Notes under the pieces: model-generated | Seen by the model: the letters and a program-made list of their open reading frames with translations, nothing else | Database searches by the model: none | What the model was told of the DNA's origin: nothing | Translations under genes and position numbers: made by a program | NCBI GenBank assembly: GCA_021030915.1 | Contig: JAGEMR010000064.1 | Span: 99,936 to 163,935 of the forward strand | Source of the DNA: Astrothelium macrocarpum | Lineage: Eukaryota > Ascomycota > Dothideomycetes > Trypetheliales > Trypetheliaceae | DNA: 64,000 bases | Reading direction: 5' to 3' | Shown: positions 1 through 12,038 of the stretch, one piece after another | How the letters are laid out: every line of letters starts with the position of its first letter | How positions within the stretch are numbered: position 1 is the stretch's first letter

Positions 1-1038
1 CTCACCATTCCACCCACCACACCCACCACACCGCCACCTTCCCACCTCCGCCAGCGTGCGCGTGCCCGGCGGCGCAAGCCCGTTGACGAGCCGGCAGGCG
101 CCGCAGATCAGCGCGAGCCGGTTGCGCGGCTGCGTTTCGTCGTCGCCGAGGAGCACGTCGATGAGCCGGTCGTACCAGCGCGAGGACGGGGTAGCGAAGG
201 TGGTGGTGGAGGTTGAGTATTCGGGGGTGGAGGGGCCGAAGGCGTTGGGTGCGAAGGAGGCTGTGGGGGAGGAAGGGGGGGAGGAGGAGGTTGGGGGGAG
301 GGATTGTTGAGGGGTGGAGGGGTTAGGGGGTGGTTGCGTGGGCTGAGTGGGGGGACGGCGGATGTTGGCTGTGGGAGGGGGGATGAAGTTTGTTCGTGGG
401 GCCGGAGGGTTGCGGGTGTTGTTTTCTTGGGGGTTGGTGGTGGATTGGCGTTTGGCTTTGGTGGAGGGGTCTTTTTGTTGTTTAGACGAAGAGGAGCCGC
501 CGTATTTGTCAAGGAGTTGCTGGGTGGAGTCGTATTTGGTAGCTGCTTTGAGCTTTTTGATTGTCTCCTCTCGCTGTTTATATAGTTCGTTTAAGTGATC
601 TTGGGTTGTGGTAATGCGGTAGTTGTAATAGGTTGAAAGAAGCAGCCTGACGCCATAGATTCTACAGTGTTTCAACGTCAGCAAAATTGTTTGTTTGCTG
701 TGGCCTAATTATGCATGTGAAATTACAATGGAGGTCCACCAGCAATTATACTATATTCTACTGCACCCCAGTTGCGATAGCCAGTGACAAGAATTAGGAT
801 TAAGGTCGCAATAATGTAGGTAAAGCCAGTAGATAAAGTCCACCAGACTTTATTGTAGCGTTCGCTCTTTCGGAGGCCATCATATCGTGTACTCGTCCTC
901 GAGATTTTCTCTGACAAAGAGCGAAGGACCTTTTCAAAGGAGGCTGCGGAGGAGCTGTCGCTCTATACATGGTATTAGAGCAAGGTTGGGTATTATCAAT
1001 GTATACATACATGCCTTCCAAGGCCAAAATGACACCAT
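1..1038 (-). CDS. LNP1: Lunapark, ER three-way-junction protein (3' end beyond window)
   Basis: Lunapark localises to and stabilises three-way junctions of the tubular endoplasmic reticulum. Three exons are seen on the minus strand: 1038-1015, 962-727 and 661-1. Exon 1 encodes MVSFWPWK, the family's typical start. Exon 2 gives the conserved membrane block with GYRNWGAVEY followed by AGGP. Exon 3 continues IYGVR, then a coiled segment (KLKAATKYDSTQQLLDKYGG) and a long Pro/Ser-rich linker. It ends in the zinc ribbon, with WYDRLIDVLLGDDE, the first Cys pair CGAC and the second Cys pair CGGC followed by WNGE at the window edge. 307 codons are visible; perhaps 50-100 more lie outside. Intron 1 (963-1014) appears to start with GC rather than GT; intron 2 (662-726) is GT-AG. 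Identification is by family consensus and is strong. Confidence 0.9.
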
Positions 1039-1286
1039 CACGCCAACTCCGCCGGCTCAGCTTCGTCTTGGTCCAAGTGGCATAACTTGGTAGGCAGGAG
1101 AGAAGAGTCGCGTGGCTGCATCCGTCATAAGACAATTGTGCAACATCGAAGCTCGGACCAAGCGACGAAAGCTGGTGTCGAACATGTTTTACAACTCACA
1201 TCCCAATCCACACTGAAAGTGTAGGCCTACTATGGTTTGATTTCGTTGCTGTGCTGGTCAATACTCCAGCACAATCAACCCTCGTA

Positions 1287-4200
1287 ATGTTTCAAGGCTT
1301 TCCGGTACCGTCATCCCTCTAAGGCTCGTAAATCTTACAATAACTAATCATTATCAAAGGGCTTCAAGCGCCTTCAGGGCGCAATAGATAGTCGCATCGC
1401 AGAGGAACAAGCCCGGCAACGATCTCCTCAGCATCCTCTTTCGTCGCCATCGAATGCAGACGGTGGTCTACGCCGTACAAGTTCTGGGAGAACAAGATCA
1501 CCTACAAAGCGGCCTGCCCGGCCCAGAGTACACAGTCAAGACTCTTCGGATAGACCCTTTCAAGGCCGTGGCCCCGATCCTTCAGAATTTGATTCTGAAT
1601 TTGTGATTGGTAGTGAGACACCGAGCCGAACAAATACGCCTCAAATAAAAGAAGATGCAGACACTCCGCAGCCCAGGATTGAGGTGCAATCTGCAGGTGA
1701 CGATGGAAGTAAAAACGACGACAAGAAGGAGGGCGAAACAGGAGAGCAAACAGAAGAAGCGCCTCAGAAACAGCCTGAGCTTTCCGCTGATGTCAAGACA
1801 AAATTGAGGAAATTGGAGAAGCTAGAACCACGGTACTCTGATTTACTGCGATCGTACCGCATAGCACATGCACGCATACTTTTAATCGAACCATTCGAGG
1901 CGACACTGCGAGAGAATACACCCCTAACGTCCATCAGCGATCCCAATGCTCTGGTGGAGTATCTAAACCAGATGACACAGAGAAGCGGTATGGTTATGGA
2001 AGAACTGAAACGTGTCTCGAGTGAGAACATTGAGGTCAAAAAGGAAAGAGATGCTCTTAAAGAAAAGCTCTCCACGGCAGAAAGGATCGTGAGTGATATT
2101 AAGTCTGAGAATGAGTCGTTGCGCAAGGCAAGTGCGGAAAATAGTCCTGCTGTTGCAGACTTCGACAAAACTCAGGTCAACGGTGTGAATGGGAAAAAGT
2201 CGGAAATGGTTGACGCGGCTCTTTCTCCAGTCGTGTTCAAGACACCTGCGTCAGCAAAGGACACCGTCTCCTCTATTGAACCCAAGGAAGAATCTGAAGA
2301 CTTCTTCTCGTATGATGATGAACTTCCACGACTACAAAGCGAACTCAAGCAGCGTGATCAGACGGTTCAAGATTTGACAAATCAGAATCAATCGCTCAAA
2401 GATGAGCTCACGGTTGCCAAAGAATCAACTGAAAAAATGTTGCAGAATCTTGAAACAGCTACTCGCGATTTGCAAACTCTTAGGGACGCAAAGGAACGCT
2501 CCGAAGCTGAGTCCTTGGATCACTACACACAACTCGATACTACATCCGAGGCACTCAAATCAAAGTTACAAGAGGCCGAGGAGGAGCTTACCAAACTCCG
2601 TAATGGGAGTGCCAAGCATGAATCGATAGTCGCGAATCTGCATGCTACAATCAGAAGTACAGAGAAGGAGTTGACAGAGTTAAGAGCACAAGCAGACGAT
2701 AGAGACGAACAACAGTCGTCGGCAGACAATGAAGGGTTGATCAAGAAACTAGAGGCGGACCTTGATCAAACGCGAAGAGATTTGCAAAGCCACGAGAAAC
2801 GTACTGAGACTCTAAATGGATTAATCAAGACTCTCCGAGAGCAATTACAGGGAGCAGAGACTGCAAAGAAAGACGTCGAATCAGATCTTGCCGAAGCACG
2901 CCGTGAGAGAGATGAAGCACGACAGCGGGTTTCCGAGGGTAGTCCCGGCAATGCTGATGAGCATGTCGAAGAAGACAAGTCGGTACCACAAACAGCTGAT
3001 ACCTCTGCTGCTGCAAAGAAAAAGAAGAACAAGAAGAAGAAAGGCAAAGGACAAGCATCATCTTCTGAGATGACTAATGGAAGTGAAATTTCAGCAAAAG
3101 CCAGCGAGCACCAGAAACCTACTACAAAGGACTTGACTGAAGAGGAAACAACAAGACGCACGACTTCTACCTCAGAGCTCGAACAGCAATTGTCTAATTT
3201 GAAAGATATCATCGAACAAAAAGATCAAGCCATCGACCGTCTCGAAAAGCGACTTAAAGATCAGGAGGCACTTTCTGAAGAGATTGAAGGCCTCAAGGAT
3301 GATTTAATTAATGTTGGCCAAGAGCACACGGAGGCCAAGGACACAATCAAAGTACTCCAGGCTGAGAAGAGCGCTTTAGAGGAAAGCATGCAGAATTTAG
3401 AAAAGGAATTGGCAGAACTCAAAGTCACCCAAGCCGGCCACGTCGATACAACTGAAGCCCACAAGAGCCTTACCGCCGAGTTCGAAGAACTCAAAGCCAA
3501 AGCCGACACGCTCCAAACCGACCTCAGCGCCGCACAATCCCTCGCCGCCACCCGCTTCAAAGACCTCACCGACATGCGCGAGATCCTCCAGAAAACCCAA
3601 CCCGAACTACACTCCCTCCGCACCGAAGTCAGCACCCTCCGCTCCAGCGCCGAGGACCTCGCCCACGCCCGCCGCGACCTCTCGCGCCTCGAGACGCGCG
3701 AAAAGGACCTCCGCTCCGAAATCTCCCTCTACATGACACAAGTCGCCGAAAAGACCTCCGAAACACGCCTCCTCACCGACCGCCTCACCCAAGCTACCTC
3801 GACCCGCCAAGCACTCGAAGACTCCAACCGGCGCCTACAGCGCGACCTCCAGCGCGCCGAAACCGAGCGTTCCGACACGGCCGACGCCCTCACAACGCTC
3901 CGCGCGGAGCGCGAACGCACCCACTCCGAGCTCTCCAGCTCCCGCTCCCGCGCCGCCGATCTCGACGCGCACGCCGCGCGGCTCGGCGCCGAGCTCGCAG
4001 GCCTGCGCGAGGAGCTGGCGCTGGCCACCGCGCAACGTGCGAGCGCGCAGAGCGCGCTGGAGAGCGGGCAGGAGCAGAGCCGCGAGCTGGCGGCGCAGCT
4101 GCGGGAGGGGCGGGCGCGCGTCGAGAGCCTGGAGGAGGAGCTGGCGGACGCGCAGCGGTTGCTGGCGGAGCGGGGGAGGGAGGCGGAGACGATGCGGCGC

Positions 4201-5022
4201 CTGCTGGGGGAGGTGGAGGGGCGGGCCGAGGTGCGGGTGCGCGAGATGCGGGAAAGGATGGATACGGCGGTGGAGGAGCGCGATCGCGCGGAGGAGGAGG
4301 CGAGTGTCGGGGCGAGGCGCAGGGGGAGGGAGTTGGAGGAGTTGAGGGGTAGGGTGAGGGAGGCGGAGAGAGGGGTGAGGAGGGTGGAGGAGGAGAGGGA
4401 GGCGTTGGAGAGGGAGAAGAAGAGGTGGGAGGGGTTGAGGGAGGAGCTGGAGAAGAAGGCAGAGGTGGCGGTGGAGGAGGCTGGGGAGATGAGGGGCGCG
4501 ATGGGGGAGTTGAGGGATGCGTTGGATGAGGGGGAGCGGCAGGCGAGGGAGCTGGAGAGGGAGAAGGTGGGGTTGAGGAAGGGGTTGGAGGAGACGCAGG
4601 GGAGGTTGGAGAAGTTGCAGAAGTCGAGCAAGGTGAGAATTAAACTTTCCGGGGTAAGGTGATGATATGGTTGGCTGATGGTGTGTGTGTAGACGATGGC
4701 AGAGGACCTCCGTGCATTGCAAGCCAAGACCCGAAATCAGGAATCCAGCGTCCAGTCATCGCGATCTTCGCTCGAGTTCTCACCGTCGAGGAACCGTCTT
4801 GCCTCGCCGATGACGAAAAACCGAGTACCGTCTGTGACCGAGTTCGGTAACGTCAACAAGGAGGGACCAACGGATCTTGCGTACCTTAAGAATGTCCTGC
4901 TGCAATTCTTGGAGCAGAGGGACAAGAAGCTGCAGACGCAGCTTGTACCCGTGTTGGGCATGTTGCTGCATTTTAATAGGGAAGAGGAGCAAAAGTGGAG
5001 TGCAGTGATTGCTGCTAGGTGA
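1287..5022 (+). CDS. IMH1: GRIP-domain golgin (Imh1-like coiled-coil Golgi tether)
   Basis: A trans-Golgi tethering golgin of about 1206 residues. Exons are 1287-1304, 1360-4632 and 4693-5022; the first intron has the branch point CTAATC and the second is GTGAGA...TAG. The N-terminus contains AIDSRIAEEQARQR, usual for fungal GRIP golgins. The middle is almost entirely heptad coiled coil, broken by an acidic/Ser linker and a Lys-rich stretch near 3010-3050. The last exon carries the GRIP domain, with LAYLKNVLLQFLEQRD and QLVPVLGMLLHFNREEEQ; this domain binds Arl1-GTP in the family. The start at 1287 is inferred from the 6-codon first exon; a shorter start at 1603 would lose the conserved N-terminal motif. 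From about 3440 the codons become C-rich, then after about 4080 strongly G/A-rich, unlike the first half. Confidence 0.88.
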
Positions 5023-6076
5023 ATGATGTGATTGTTTGCGTGTTGAGCGACATTGTACATAGCACCTTGTTCTTGACGATGAGGAAAATGCTGTTTTGAT
5101 AGAATGTGTTGATGTGATTGGAAAGAGGAGGCTTGTACTATATTAATGAAGACAGGATCGGCGCTCATACTGACATCTGTTTTCAGCATGTAGACTAAAT
5201 GCAGAAAATTTCACATCCAGCCAAGCTATTGTGCTAGGTTCTTGCTCATTTGAAAAGTAGTTGTAGACGTTAAGACAAATCTCTAATACGAATTATTACT
5301 GTGCTCATATGCGACAGCCCAGTTTACCAGAGTCCAATTTTCATTTATAAACCCGAGTAATGTAATTCTAAAATGAGCATTGAGCAAGCTATCATAAATT
5401 GTTGATGTATTTATCCTAAGTACCCTGGGCTCTGAGCGCTGAAAAGCTCTTGTTCAATTTCAAGTATCCCTCCCCCTGAACACCAGCAACCAAAATTTGC
5501 TACCAGATAAATTACTAAAAAAGATGCCTCGCTTTTATTCGAGATTTCTCGAACTAAAACAAGTTTTGGCAGGGAAACATCTAGGACCGAAATCTTTCAC
5601 TTGCTTGCGGCGGGGGGCACTAGAAACAATCGAGATGGCTGGAGTATATAGCTGGGCGGATATGCATGCACATGGCCACCAACATACCGCAGTGACAAAT
5701 CTGCAAACTATAAGTCTCACCAGTCAAAGTCGTGCCCTCCAGCTTTGACAAGGAATCTGTCTGGCGGATAGATCAGTTTCTGCACGAGTAGGGTTCGTAC
5801 GTCGGCAATTGTTAGAATGCTATTTATATTTTGGAGGGCCCGTTTCGAATACAATTGCGAAGCCTCACTAGGGGGTTCATTGCACCTATTATTACAAACA
5901 GATTACCACCATAAGTTTAGCAGGCGATGAGGCAAAGTATTATCCATTACTCTTGGATCTCTAACGTCGATTCACGACCCATAAAGAGACGCAGGGGAGC
6001 ACCTCTGATATACCTTATTTTCACTTGAGCAAAATTATTCATATCTGACAGTTCAACATACAGCCTGCTCACTGAC
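5023..6076. other. Intergenic, no gene recognised
   Basis: About 1 kb between the golgin stop and the rhodopsin-like remnant. Short open frames exist on both strands (for example 5497-5748 plus) but none resembles a known protein or has convincing splice structure. I see no repeat or RNA gene here. Confidence 0.5.
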
Positions 6077-7614
6077 ATGGTTGAATTATACGTTCCGGTG
6101 CCGAATATGGGGACAGTCATCGAGAATATATATTTGGCACTGAGTGTAATATCGACAGTCTTCATTCTCATGCGCTTTCGCGTTCGTACGACGGTCGAAC
6201 CGGGCACTTTAGGGTGGGATGACGGGTAATGCCTTTTTGCACCTTTGAAGGTCGTATTCGACACTGAATAGTCCCCAAGATCTATCTTATTCGCTTACGT
6301 ACGCGGAAATTGATTCCCAAAACCCAATAAATGAGAGCTGAGATTGTCCAGGGACTCGGTATTACTAATGCCGTCCTGGTATACTTTCAGGTTGCTGTTA
6401 GTAACGCTTAACCCTCAATAGTTGGCCTTGCTAACAGAATTGTAATTGAGTATGGTTTAGGAAGGTAGCATACCTTGATAACGACGTTGATTTTGCTGTG
6501 GCTGAAATACGTCAGGCATATCGAAGATGTTGATCTTAATGCTCTCTTCAACGGACTAGAAGACTATACGCTTTTCAGCTTGATCTTTAATGCAATCGGC
6601 GTTGCTTGTGTCAAAGTCTCTACTTGCATATTCGTTCTCCGTATGACTCATAGAGCTCATCGATTAACGAACTGGCTTGTATACGTTAATCTCAGCATCC
6701 TGGTGGCACCAACCGTTGCAATAAGTGTTGTTATCCCGGTTAGATATTACAAGCTTGAGTTCGGTGGAGGAGATACGGCAGCTTTCGACAGCTACACAAA
6801 TGCGTTACTGGAAGTTTTGACAGGTACGATAGATCTGACTCATACGGGTTTCGCACCCAGCAAGAGATTTACTAACGACATCTCTGAGTAAGCGACCGAC
6901 ATCGTGACGGATTTTGCCACTGCTTCCATCGCCGTTGTTATCGCATGGAAGCCTCGAGTATGTCGTATGGAAAAGATTTCTCTATATGTTGTCTTGGGAT
7001 TTGGATACCTGTAAGCCAATTTCGTCAGTCGTGTTAATTGATGTATTCTCACGAAATTGTTATAGAGTTGCCATGTGTTCCATTGGTAAAATAATTTCCT
7101 TGCAATTGATAGTGAAAGATTTTTCCTGGGGTAATGGATGGATTGCAATATGGGGATCTTAAGTGACCCGGACTCTTTTGAGTTAATGCTTCATACTAAT
7201 TGCTGAGTAGTCTTGAACATCTGGGTGGAATAATTGTTGCATGCATGCCAATACTCCGCCCTCTATTGTCAAAACCTGGCTGGAAGATCTTTCTGAAGCT
7301 ACGATTGTCCAGGTTGGAATCTAGCTTAGAATCAAGAGGCGAAGATGAGTCTAGGGTGTGTAAAGGGAGTTTAATTCGGAAAAATGCCACTAACGCAAAC
7401 CTAGATCTTAGATGTTGATGTTGCTGCAGTTCCCGAGTTCTCTGGTGAAGCAGCTCCAGTCATTGAGCTCTCAAGCGAAGCATTTGCAGTTTTCGAACTT
7501 TCTAACGAAGCCGGCGCGATTCTAGAGCTTTCTAGTGAAGCTAAGACAGTGTCTGAGCTTCCCGGAGAAGGAGCTTCCAAGCTTGCACACATTAGCTTGC
7601 ACGAGCTCCCGTAA
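6077..7614 (+). pseudogene. Rhodopsin-like 7-TM integral membrane protein (SAT4/PTH11-type), probably decaying
   Basis: The order of segments matches fungal rhodopsin-like membrane proteins: a first TM ending in GTLGWDD, then EYGLGRHIEDVD, a TM with VKVSTCIFVLR, a block with TDIVTDFATASIAVVIAW, and GGIIVACMPILRPL near the end of the last TM. Deduced exons are 6077-6225, 6391-6464, 6516-6823, 6893-7010, 7066-7155, 7211-7351 and 7405-7614; introns 6465-6515, 6824-6892 (branch TACTAAC) and 7011-7065 are canonical. Two lesions are visible. Around 6408-6421 the frame from the DD motif hits TAG and only another frame continues into the conserved EYGLGRH block. At 7156 the required donor reads AT instead of GT, so the message would run into TAA at 7160. 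The C-terminal tail has five 10-residue repeats. A working gene with an AT-AG intron plus a sequencing indel is the alternative. Confidence 0.65.
7423..7572 (+). repeat. Five 30-bp tandem repeats encoding a decapeptide tail
   Basis: Five consecutive 30-bp units at 7423, 7453, 7483, 7513 and 7543 encode variants of xAVxELSxEA on the plus strand, in frame with the last exon of the rhodopsin-like gene. The Glu, Ser/Pro and Glu-Ala/Gly positions are kept while nucleotides differ, which suggests past selection on the plus-strand protein. The tail ends with SLHELP and a TAA at 7612. Confidence 0.75.
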
Positions 7615-8206
7615 TAGCAGAAATAAAGATCCCGATGAAGCTTATAAAGGAAGCAACGTTTGAAAGAGGATCCAAAGCCCAGCAAAAGAGTCGGGTATTC
7701 CTGTTCAGAAAAGTCGATGGAAATTTCTTTCCCGAAGTCTTCAAATAGTTGTAGCCTGTCACTGATGACTTTTCATACGTCTATCATTGATTGCTTGATC
7801 ATGATGCTATGATCCAATTGCGGGTCATGAGATTTCAATATGGTCGTTCAGGTACAATGTCAGACTATGCACAGTCGTCAACTGTTATAGATGGTAGAGA
7901 AAGTGTGAAATTTGGAGGATGGGCGAGCATGGATCCTCGGATAATACACAGCGCACGGACCATTCAGGCTAGAATCGCTTTTTAAAGCTCTACACTGGGC
8001 GACACTTACGTCTAACGTCATTCACGTTCCTACAATCATAGGGTGATAGGAGAAGGGCGAGTCCTGCGGCAAACCACCAAAACGTCAAGCCGTAAATATA
8101 CTCCCAGCTAGACTAGGCGTAGAAAGACATAGTAGTCACAAAAACACAAGTCGACTCGTACATTACCACTGAACACCCATCCCTCTCAATCAATCGAGGC
8201 GGCTGA
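7615..8206. other. Intergenic, no gene recognised
   Basis: Some 590 bp between the rhodopsin-like remnant and the convergent KES1 gene. A 64-codon plus frame at 7791-7985 has no recognisable features. Nothing else was seen. Confidence 0.5.
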
Positions 8207-9464
8207 TCATGACCCCTCCTTCGACTGCAACGGCGCACCCATGCTCTTCCCCTTCTCCTCGTCAAACACCCATACCCCATTCGTCAACTTCTCATCCCTC
8301 TCCGCGCCCACCTTATCCGCCAACTCCTCGAACCGCTCATGCCGCTCCACGCGTCTAAAATACCTTCGCTCCCATTCTCTTCCTTCCTCCTTCTCCTTGC
8401 GCCTCAAATCTCTCTGACTGTTCTCAATTGCCGACTTCTCGCGGCTTACCGTGTCCATGTCCCCCGTCTCGATGCCGCGCGCAACCTTGGACCATGCGCG
8501 CCGCGACTCGAGCTCGTCTTGCTGATCAATCGGCTGGAGTTTTAGGGGTGTGGTTTTGGACTCTGAGGCATGGTATTCCTCGACGGTGTCTTTGGTTTTG
8601 GCGTCCTTGATTTTGAACACGTCGTTCCATTGGCCGTCGACAGTGTAGAGGACTTCTTTTTCCTTGCCAGTCTCATAGAGGTTCGCATTGAAGGTGTTTT
8701 TCTTGCCTGATAGCCAGCCGCGGCCAGAGTAGTTAATGCAGGCGGTGTAGCCAGAGGAGGAAGTGATGTAGGTTTTCTTGTCAAGCTCAACGTAGGGGGA
8801 TCCCGTGATGAGACCTTCGATGTAGAGGGGTGGGAGGGTGATTAGGTAGTCTTCGTTATAGGGAGCGAGATGCAGGATCGCGTGACCGACTTGTTTCACG
8901 TTGATGGTTCGGCTGAATGATGCTTTTTGGGCATTGTAGCCTTGGAGTTGGACGCCGTGGTCTTGGTTCCAGATGCAGTAGGCTGTCACTGGGGGGTGAT
9001 GGCTGACTTGTTCGCTCACGAGTTTTGTCGTGCCAGCCTCATCTTCCCATTGCCCAAGGAAGAGCTCGCCGAGAAAGGGATTCAATGGTTTCTTTTCGCT
9101 GCCAAGCTTTTCGCTTCGACTGCTGTACTGTTGCTTGAGTGTGGTGAGAAACCATTTCAAAACCGACAAAGCACGCTTTGCTGGGTCTTTCTCTGCAGCT
9201 GGTGCAACGAATATTGAGGGATGCTCAGCCCAATATGATGAGTATTCGACAAGAGAAGTGGAAGAAAGGATGAAGGGAGGAGCGGTCATAGACGAAAGGT
9301 CGCCATTGAATGAGGCAATCGACTAAATTTAGCAGACAGTTAGATCAGAACAGAATAGCATTTGCAAGGTATTGTAGTAACCGAGGATGCTATACTTTAA
9401 GAAAAGATGACCAGGATCCTTTGCTCTGAGGCGGGACTGCGGAGCCTTCTTCCTTGGACGCCAT
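8207..9464 (-). CDS. KES1: Oxysterol-binding protein homologue Kes1/Osh4
   Basis: A soluble OSBP-related lipid-transfer protein, which in yeast exchanges sterol and PI4P between ER and late Golgi membranes. Exons are 9464-9396 and 9322-8207, separated by a 73-nt GT-AG intron (9323-9395); the protein is 394 residues, normal for short ORPs without PH domain. The start codon at 9464 gives the conserved opening with SWSSFLKSIASFNGDLSS running across the splice, followed by TAPPFILSS, the lid region. The family fingerprint EQVSHHPP lies near residue 127, after KPLNPFLGE. The C-terminus carries the basic/coil segment with REWERRYFRRVERH seen in fungal Kes1. No PH, ankyrin or FFAT segment is visible. 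Identity is very secure. Confidence 0.96.
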
Positions 9465-10258
9465 GACAACGGAGATATTAAAAAGAGAGGTTGAATAAAG
9501 GACAAGAAGGACGAATTTCAAGAAGCCTCTATAGATGAGAAAAGAGAAGTAAGTGCAGGTGTTTGTGGTTCATGACCACAATCCAGCTGTTGTGTTAGAT
9601 GCGCCACATCCCCACATCACGAACCAGTGCAACCCATGACGTTTGCTTTGAGGCTGGTGTGTGGCTTCCAGATGCTAACATGACTGGACGAGAAAGGAGC
9701 CAATGAAACAGATTTCATGGTCAGCCACATGCATCTGCCTCGTCCCGTACCTTATCAACCTCGAATGCCGGTGGCAGTGATAACAGTTCCTTACTGACCG
9801 GCATCGCTCAGGAAAAAAAAAACTTCAGATGGCTTACACAATGCTACGCCGAGACTCAGCATCTTCCAAATTCGAACCAGACCGCCTAGCCGATAATGGG
9901 TATCGGTGTGAACCCAAGTGCGGGACATGGGCATACGAGTCGTCTTAGTCAATTTAGCAAAATCTTCGCCCTGACAGGCCATGCCTCTCGATTTTCTGGC
10001 CTTTTTCTATTCGATCTGTACAACAGCCCAACCTAGATAAGAACGGCCGTCTTTCCCCCAAGTCCGTCTGAATTCGACCCACACACCCTTGCCACCTTTT
10101 CCACTTTCAACCTTTCAAGCCAGTTACGGCCACTCCCATGGAGTTCGTGCCACAATTCTTTTGTCTATTGCTCAAAGGACTGCATTGAAGGGTCAGACAT
10201 TTCGTTACATTGCTATCACCACGCTCTTTTGACTACGTGCCACCCACAATTGGACAAA
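9465..10258. other. Intergenic, presumably two divergent promoters
   Basis: About 790 bp between the divergent KES1 and permease genes. It holds an A-run near 9815 and pyrimidine-rich stretches at 10051-10120 typical of fungal 5' regions. No gene, RNA or repeat is supported. Confidence 0.5.
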
Positions 10259-12038
10259 ATGTCTATCAACGCAGGAAATGGTGCTGAAGCGAACCCTGTC
10301 AAAAGTCGCCGCAAGTCCTCTGCCCAAGCCAAAGCATTGGAAAAGGCATTGGAGAGGCCTCTTGCCGCTGTCGGGGCTTCTGAATTGAGCGAAGAGGATC
10401 GTAAATTGGCTGAACTAGGATATGTTCAAGTACGTAATTCAATCCATGTATCTGCATTGGATTTTCTTACCTTTCACTTTTAGGTTTATAAAAGAGAATT
10501 CTCATGGCTTTCTTGTATCTCATTTGCTGTATCCATTTCGGGTTTATTTGCCAGTGTTGCTACAACTTTTGTTTATCCCCTTGAAGCTGGTGGTCCTGCT
10601 TCTGCAGTTTGGTGTTGGTTGATCTCCGGTGCTGGCTGCATGTGCATCGCCATTTCTGTATCTGAACTTGCCTCAGCCTATCCCACTTCTGGAGGACTCT
10701 ACTTTACCTGCAAATACCTTGTACCCGATCGATGGGTACCTGAAATTAGTTGGCTTTGTGGATGGTTTAACCTTCTGGGCCAAGTAGCAGGCTTGGCTTC
10801 CACTGAATATGGGTGTGCTCAGCTGCTTCTAGCTGCAGTGTCTATGGCTTCTGGCCCGACTTCAGATGGCTTCCGTTATACGCCTACAGCCCGCCAAACT
10901 GTCGGCGTGTCCGCTGCCGTCACCTTCATGCATGGCGCGTTGAACAGCCTGAACACCAGCTACCTCGAAAAGATCACCCGCACCTACGTCATTTTCCATT
11001 TTGGCGTCCTCCTCAGTTGCTGCATCGCTCTATTAGTTATGTGCGACTTTAAGAACTCGTCCAGCTTTGTTTGGACTGAGGTGATACCAGACGCAGGATG
11101 GTCGCCGGCCGGATGGTCGTTTCTCTTTGGCTTTCTTTCGGTCTCGTGGACGATGACAGACTATGATGCCACAGCCCATATCGCCGAAGAGATTAAAAAT
11201 CCTGAAATCAAAGCTCCGTGGTCGATTACGATTGCCTTGGCTTTCACATACGTTGGCGGATGGCTTTTTACCATCGTGCTATCCTATTGCACTGGCGACG
11301 TTGCTACGCTTCTCGCTTCTCCTCTCGAGCAGCCTGTTGCTCAGATCTTTTACAACGTGATTGGTCCAACAGGTGGAACTGTCTTCACGGTCTTTGCATT
11401 CATTATTCTCAATTTCACTGGAATGACGGGCATGCAAGCAGGAGCCCGGACTTTTTTCGCTGTTGCAAGAGACGAGATGATACCACTCTCGCGTGTTTGG
11501 GCAAAAGTGAGTCACATTACTCACACACCTCTATATTCCGTTTGGCTCATTACCATCTTATCCGTCTGCATCAACCTCATCGGTCTGGGATCCTATGCAG
11601 CGATATCTGCCATTTTCAATATGACTGCCATCGCTTTGGATTGGTCATATTGCATTCCAATTCTCTGCAAGATGATATTTGGTCGATTCCAGCCTGGACC
11701 TTTCTACCTTGGCAAAGCCGGCTTCTTCGTTAATCTGTGGGCTGTGCTATGGACATTGTTTGTCAGCATCATCTTCATTTTGCCAACTATCAGGCCAGTA
11801 ACAGCAGAAAATGTAAGCACGTGGTATCTAGAGTAGCTACTATAGAGGACATAACTAACCCGAGCCTTAGATGAATTATGCCAGCGTTGTTCTCGCTGCT
11901 GTGGTCCTTTTCGCTGTGATATACTGGTTCGCTGCTGGAAGATTCTACTATACCGGACCAAGAGTAAAGGCCCAGTTGATTGATGAAAGTGAGGACATCG
12001 ACGGAGTACCCAGCGCAGCAGAAAAGACCGGCCCATAA
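10259..12038 (+). CDS. Amino acid/GABA/choline-type permease (APC superfamily)
   Basis: A plasma-membrane or vacuolar transporter of the amino acid-polyamine-organocation superfamily, about 555 residues, with roughly 12 predicted membrane segments. Exons are 10259-10429, 10484-11812 and 11871-12038; both introns are GT-AG with good branch points. After a hydrophilic N-terminus comes KLAELGYVQVYKREFSW, then the TM1 block with PLEAGGPASAVWCW. ELASAYPTSGGLYF is the usual fungal Uga4/Bat1/Hnm1 motif, and AHIAEEIKNPEIKAPW lies between TM6 and TM7. The C-terminal exon adds the last membrane segment and a short acidic tail. Such proteins transport GABA, choline or amino acids; the substrate cannot be chosen from the sequence alone. 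Confidence 0.92.

Noticed and set aside
108..512. Pro-rich 134-codon minus frame
   Set aside because: It is an alternative frame of lunapark exon 3; the correct frame shows the lunapark zinc ribbon and coil.
3729..4727. 332-codon minus-strand frame
   Set aside because: Antisense shadow of the GC-rich golgin coiled coil, Ser/Ala/Arg-rich and without domains.
9830..9920. TTCGAA-containing segment resembling a tRNA T-loop
   Set aside because: No acceptor stem, D-arm or anticodon arm could be paired on either strand.
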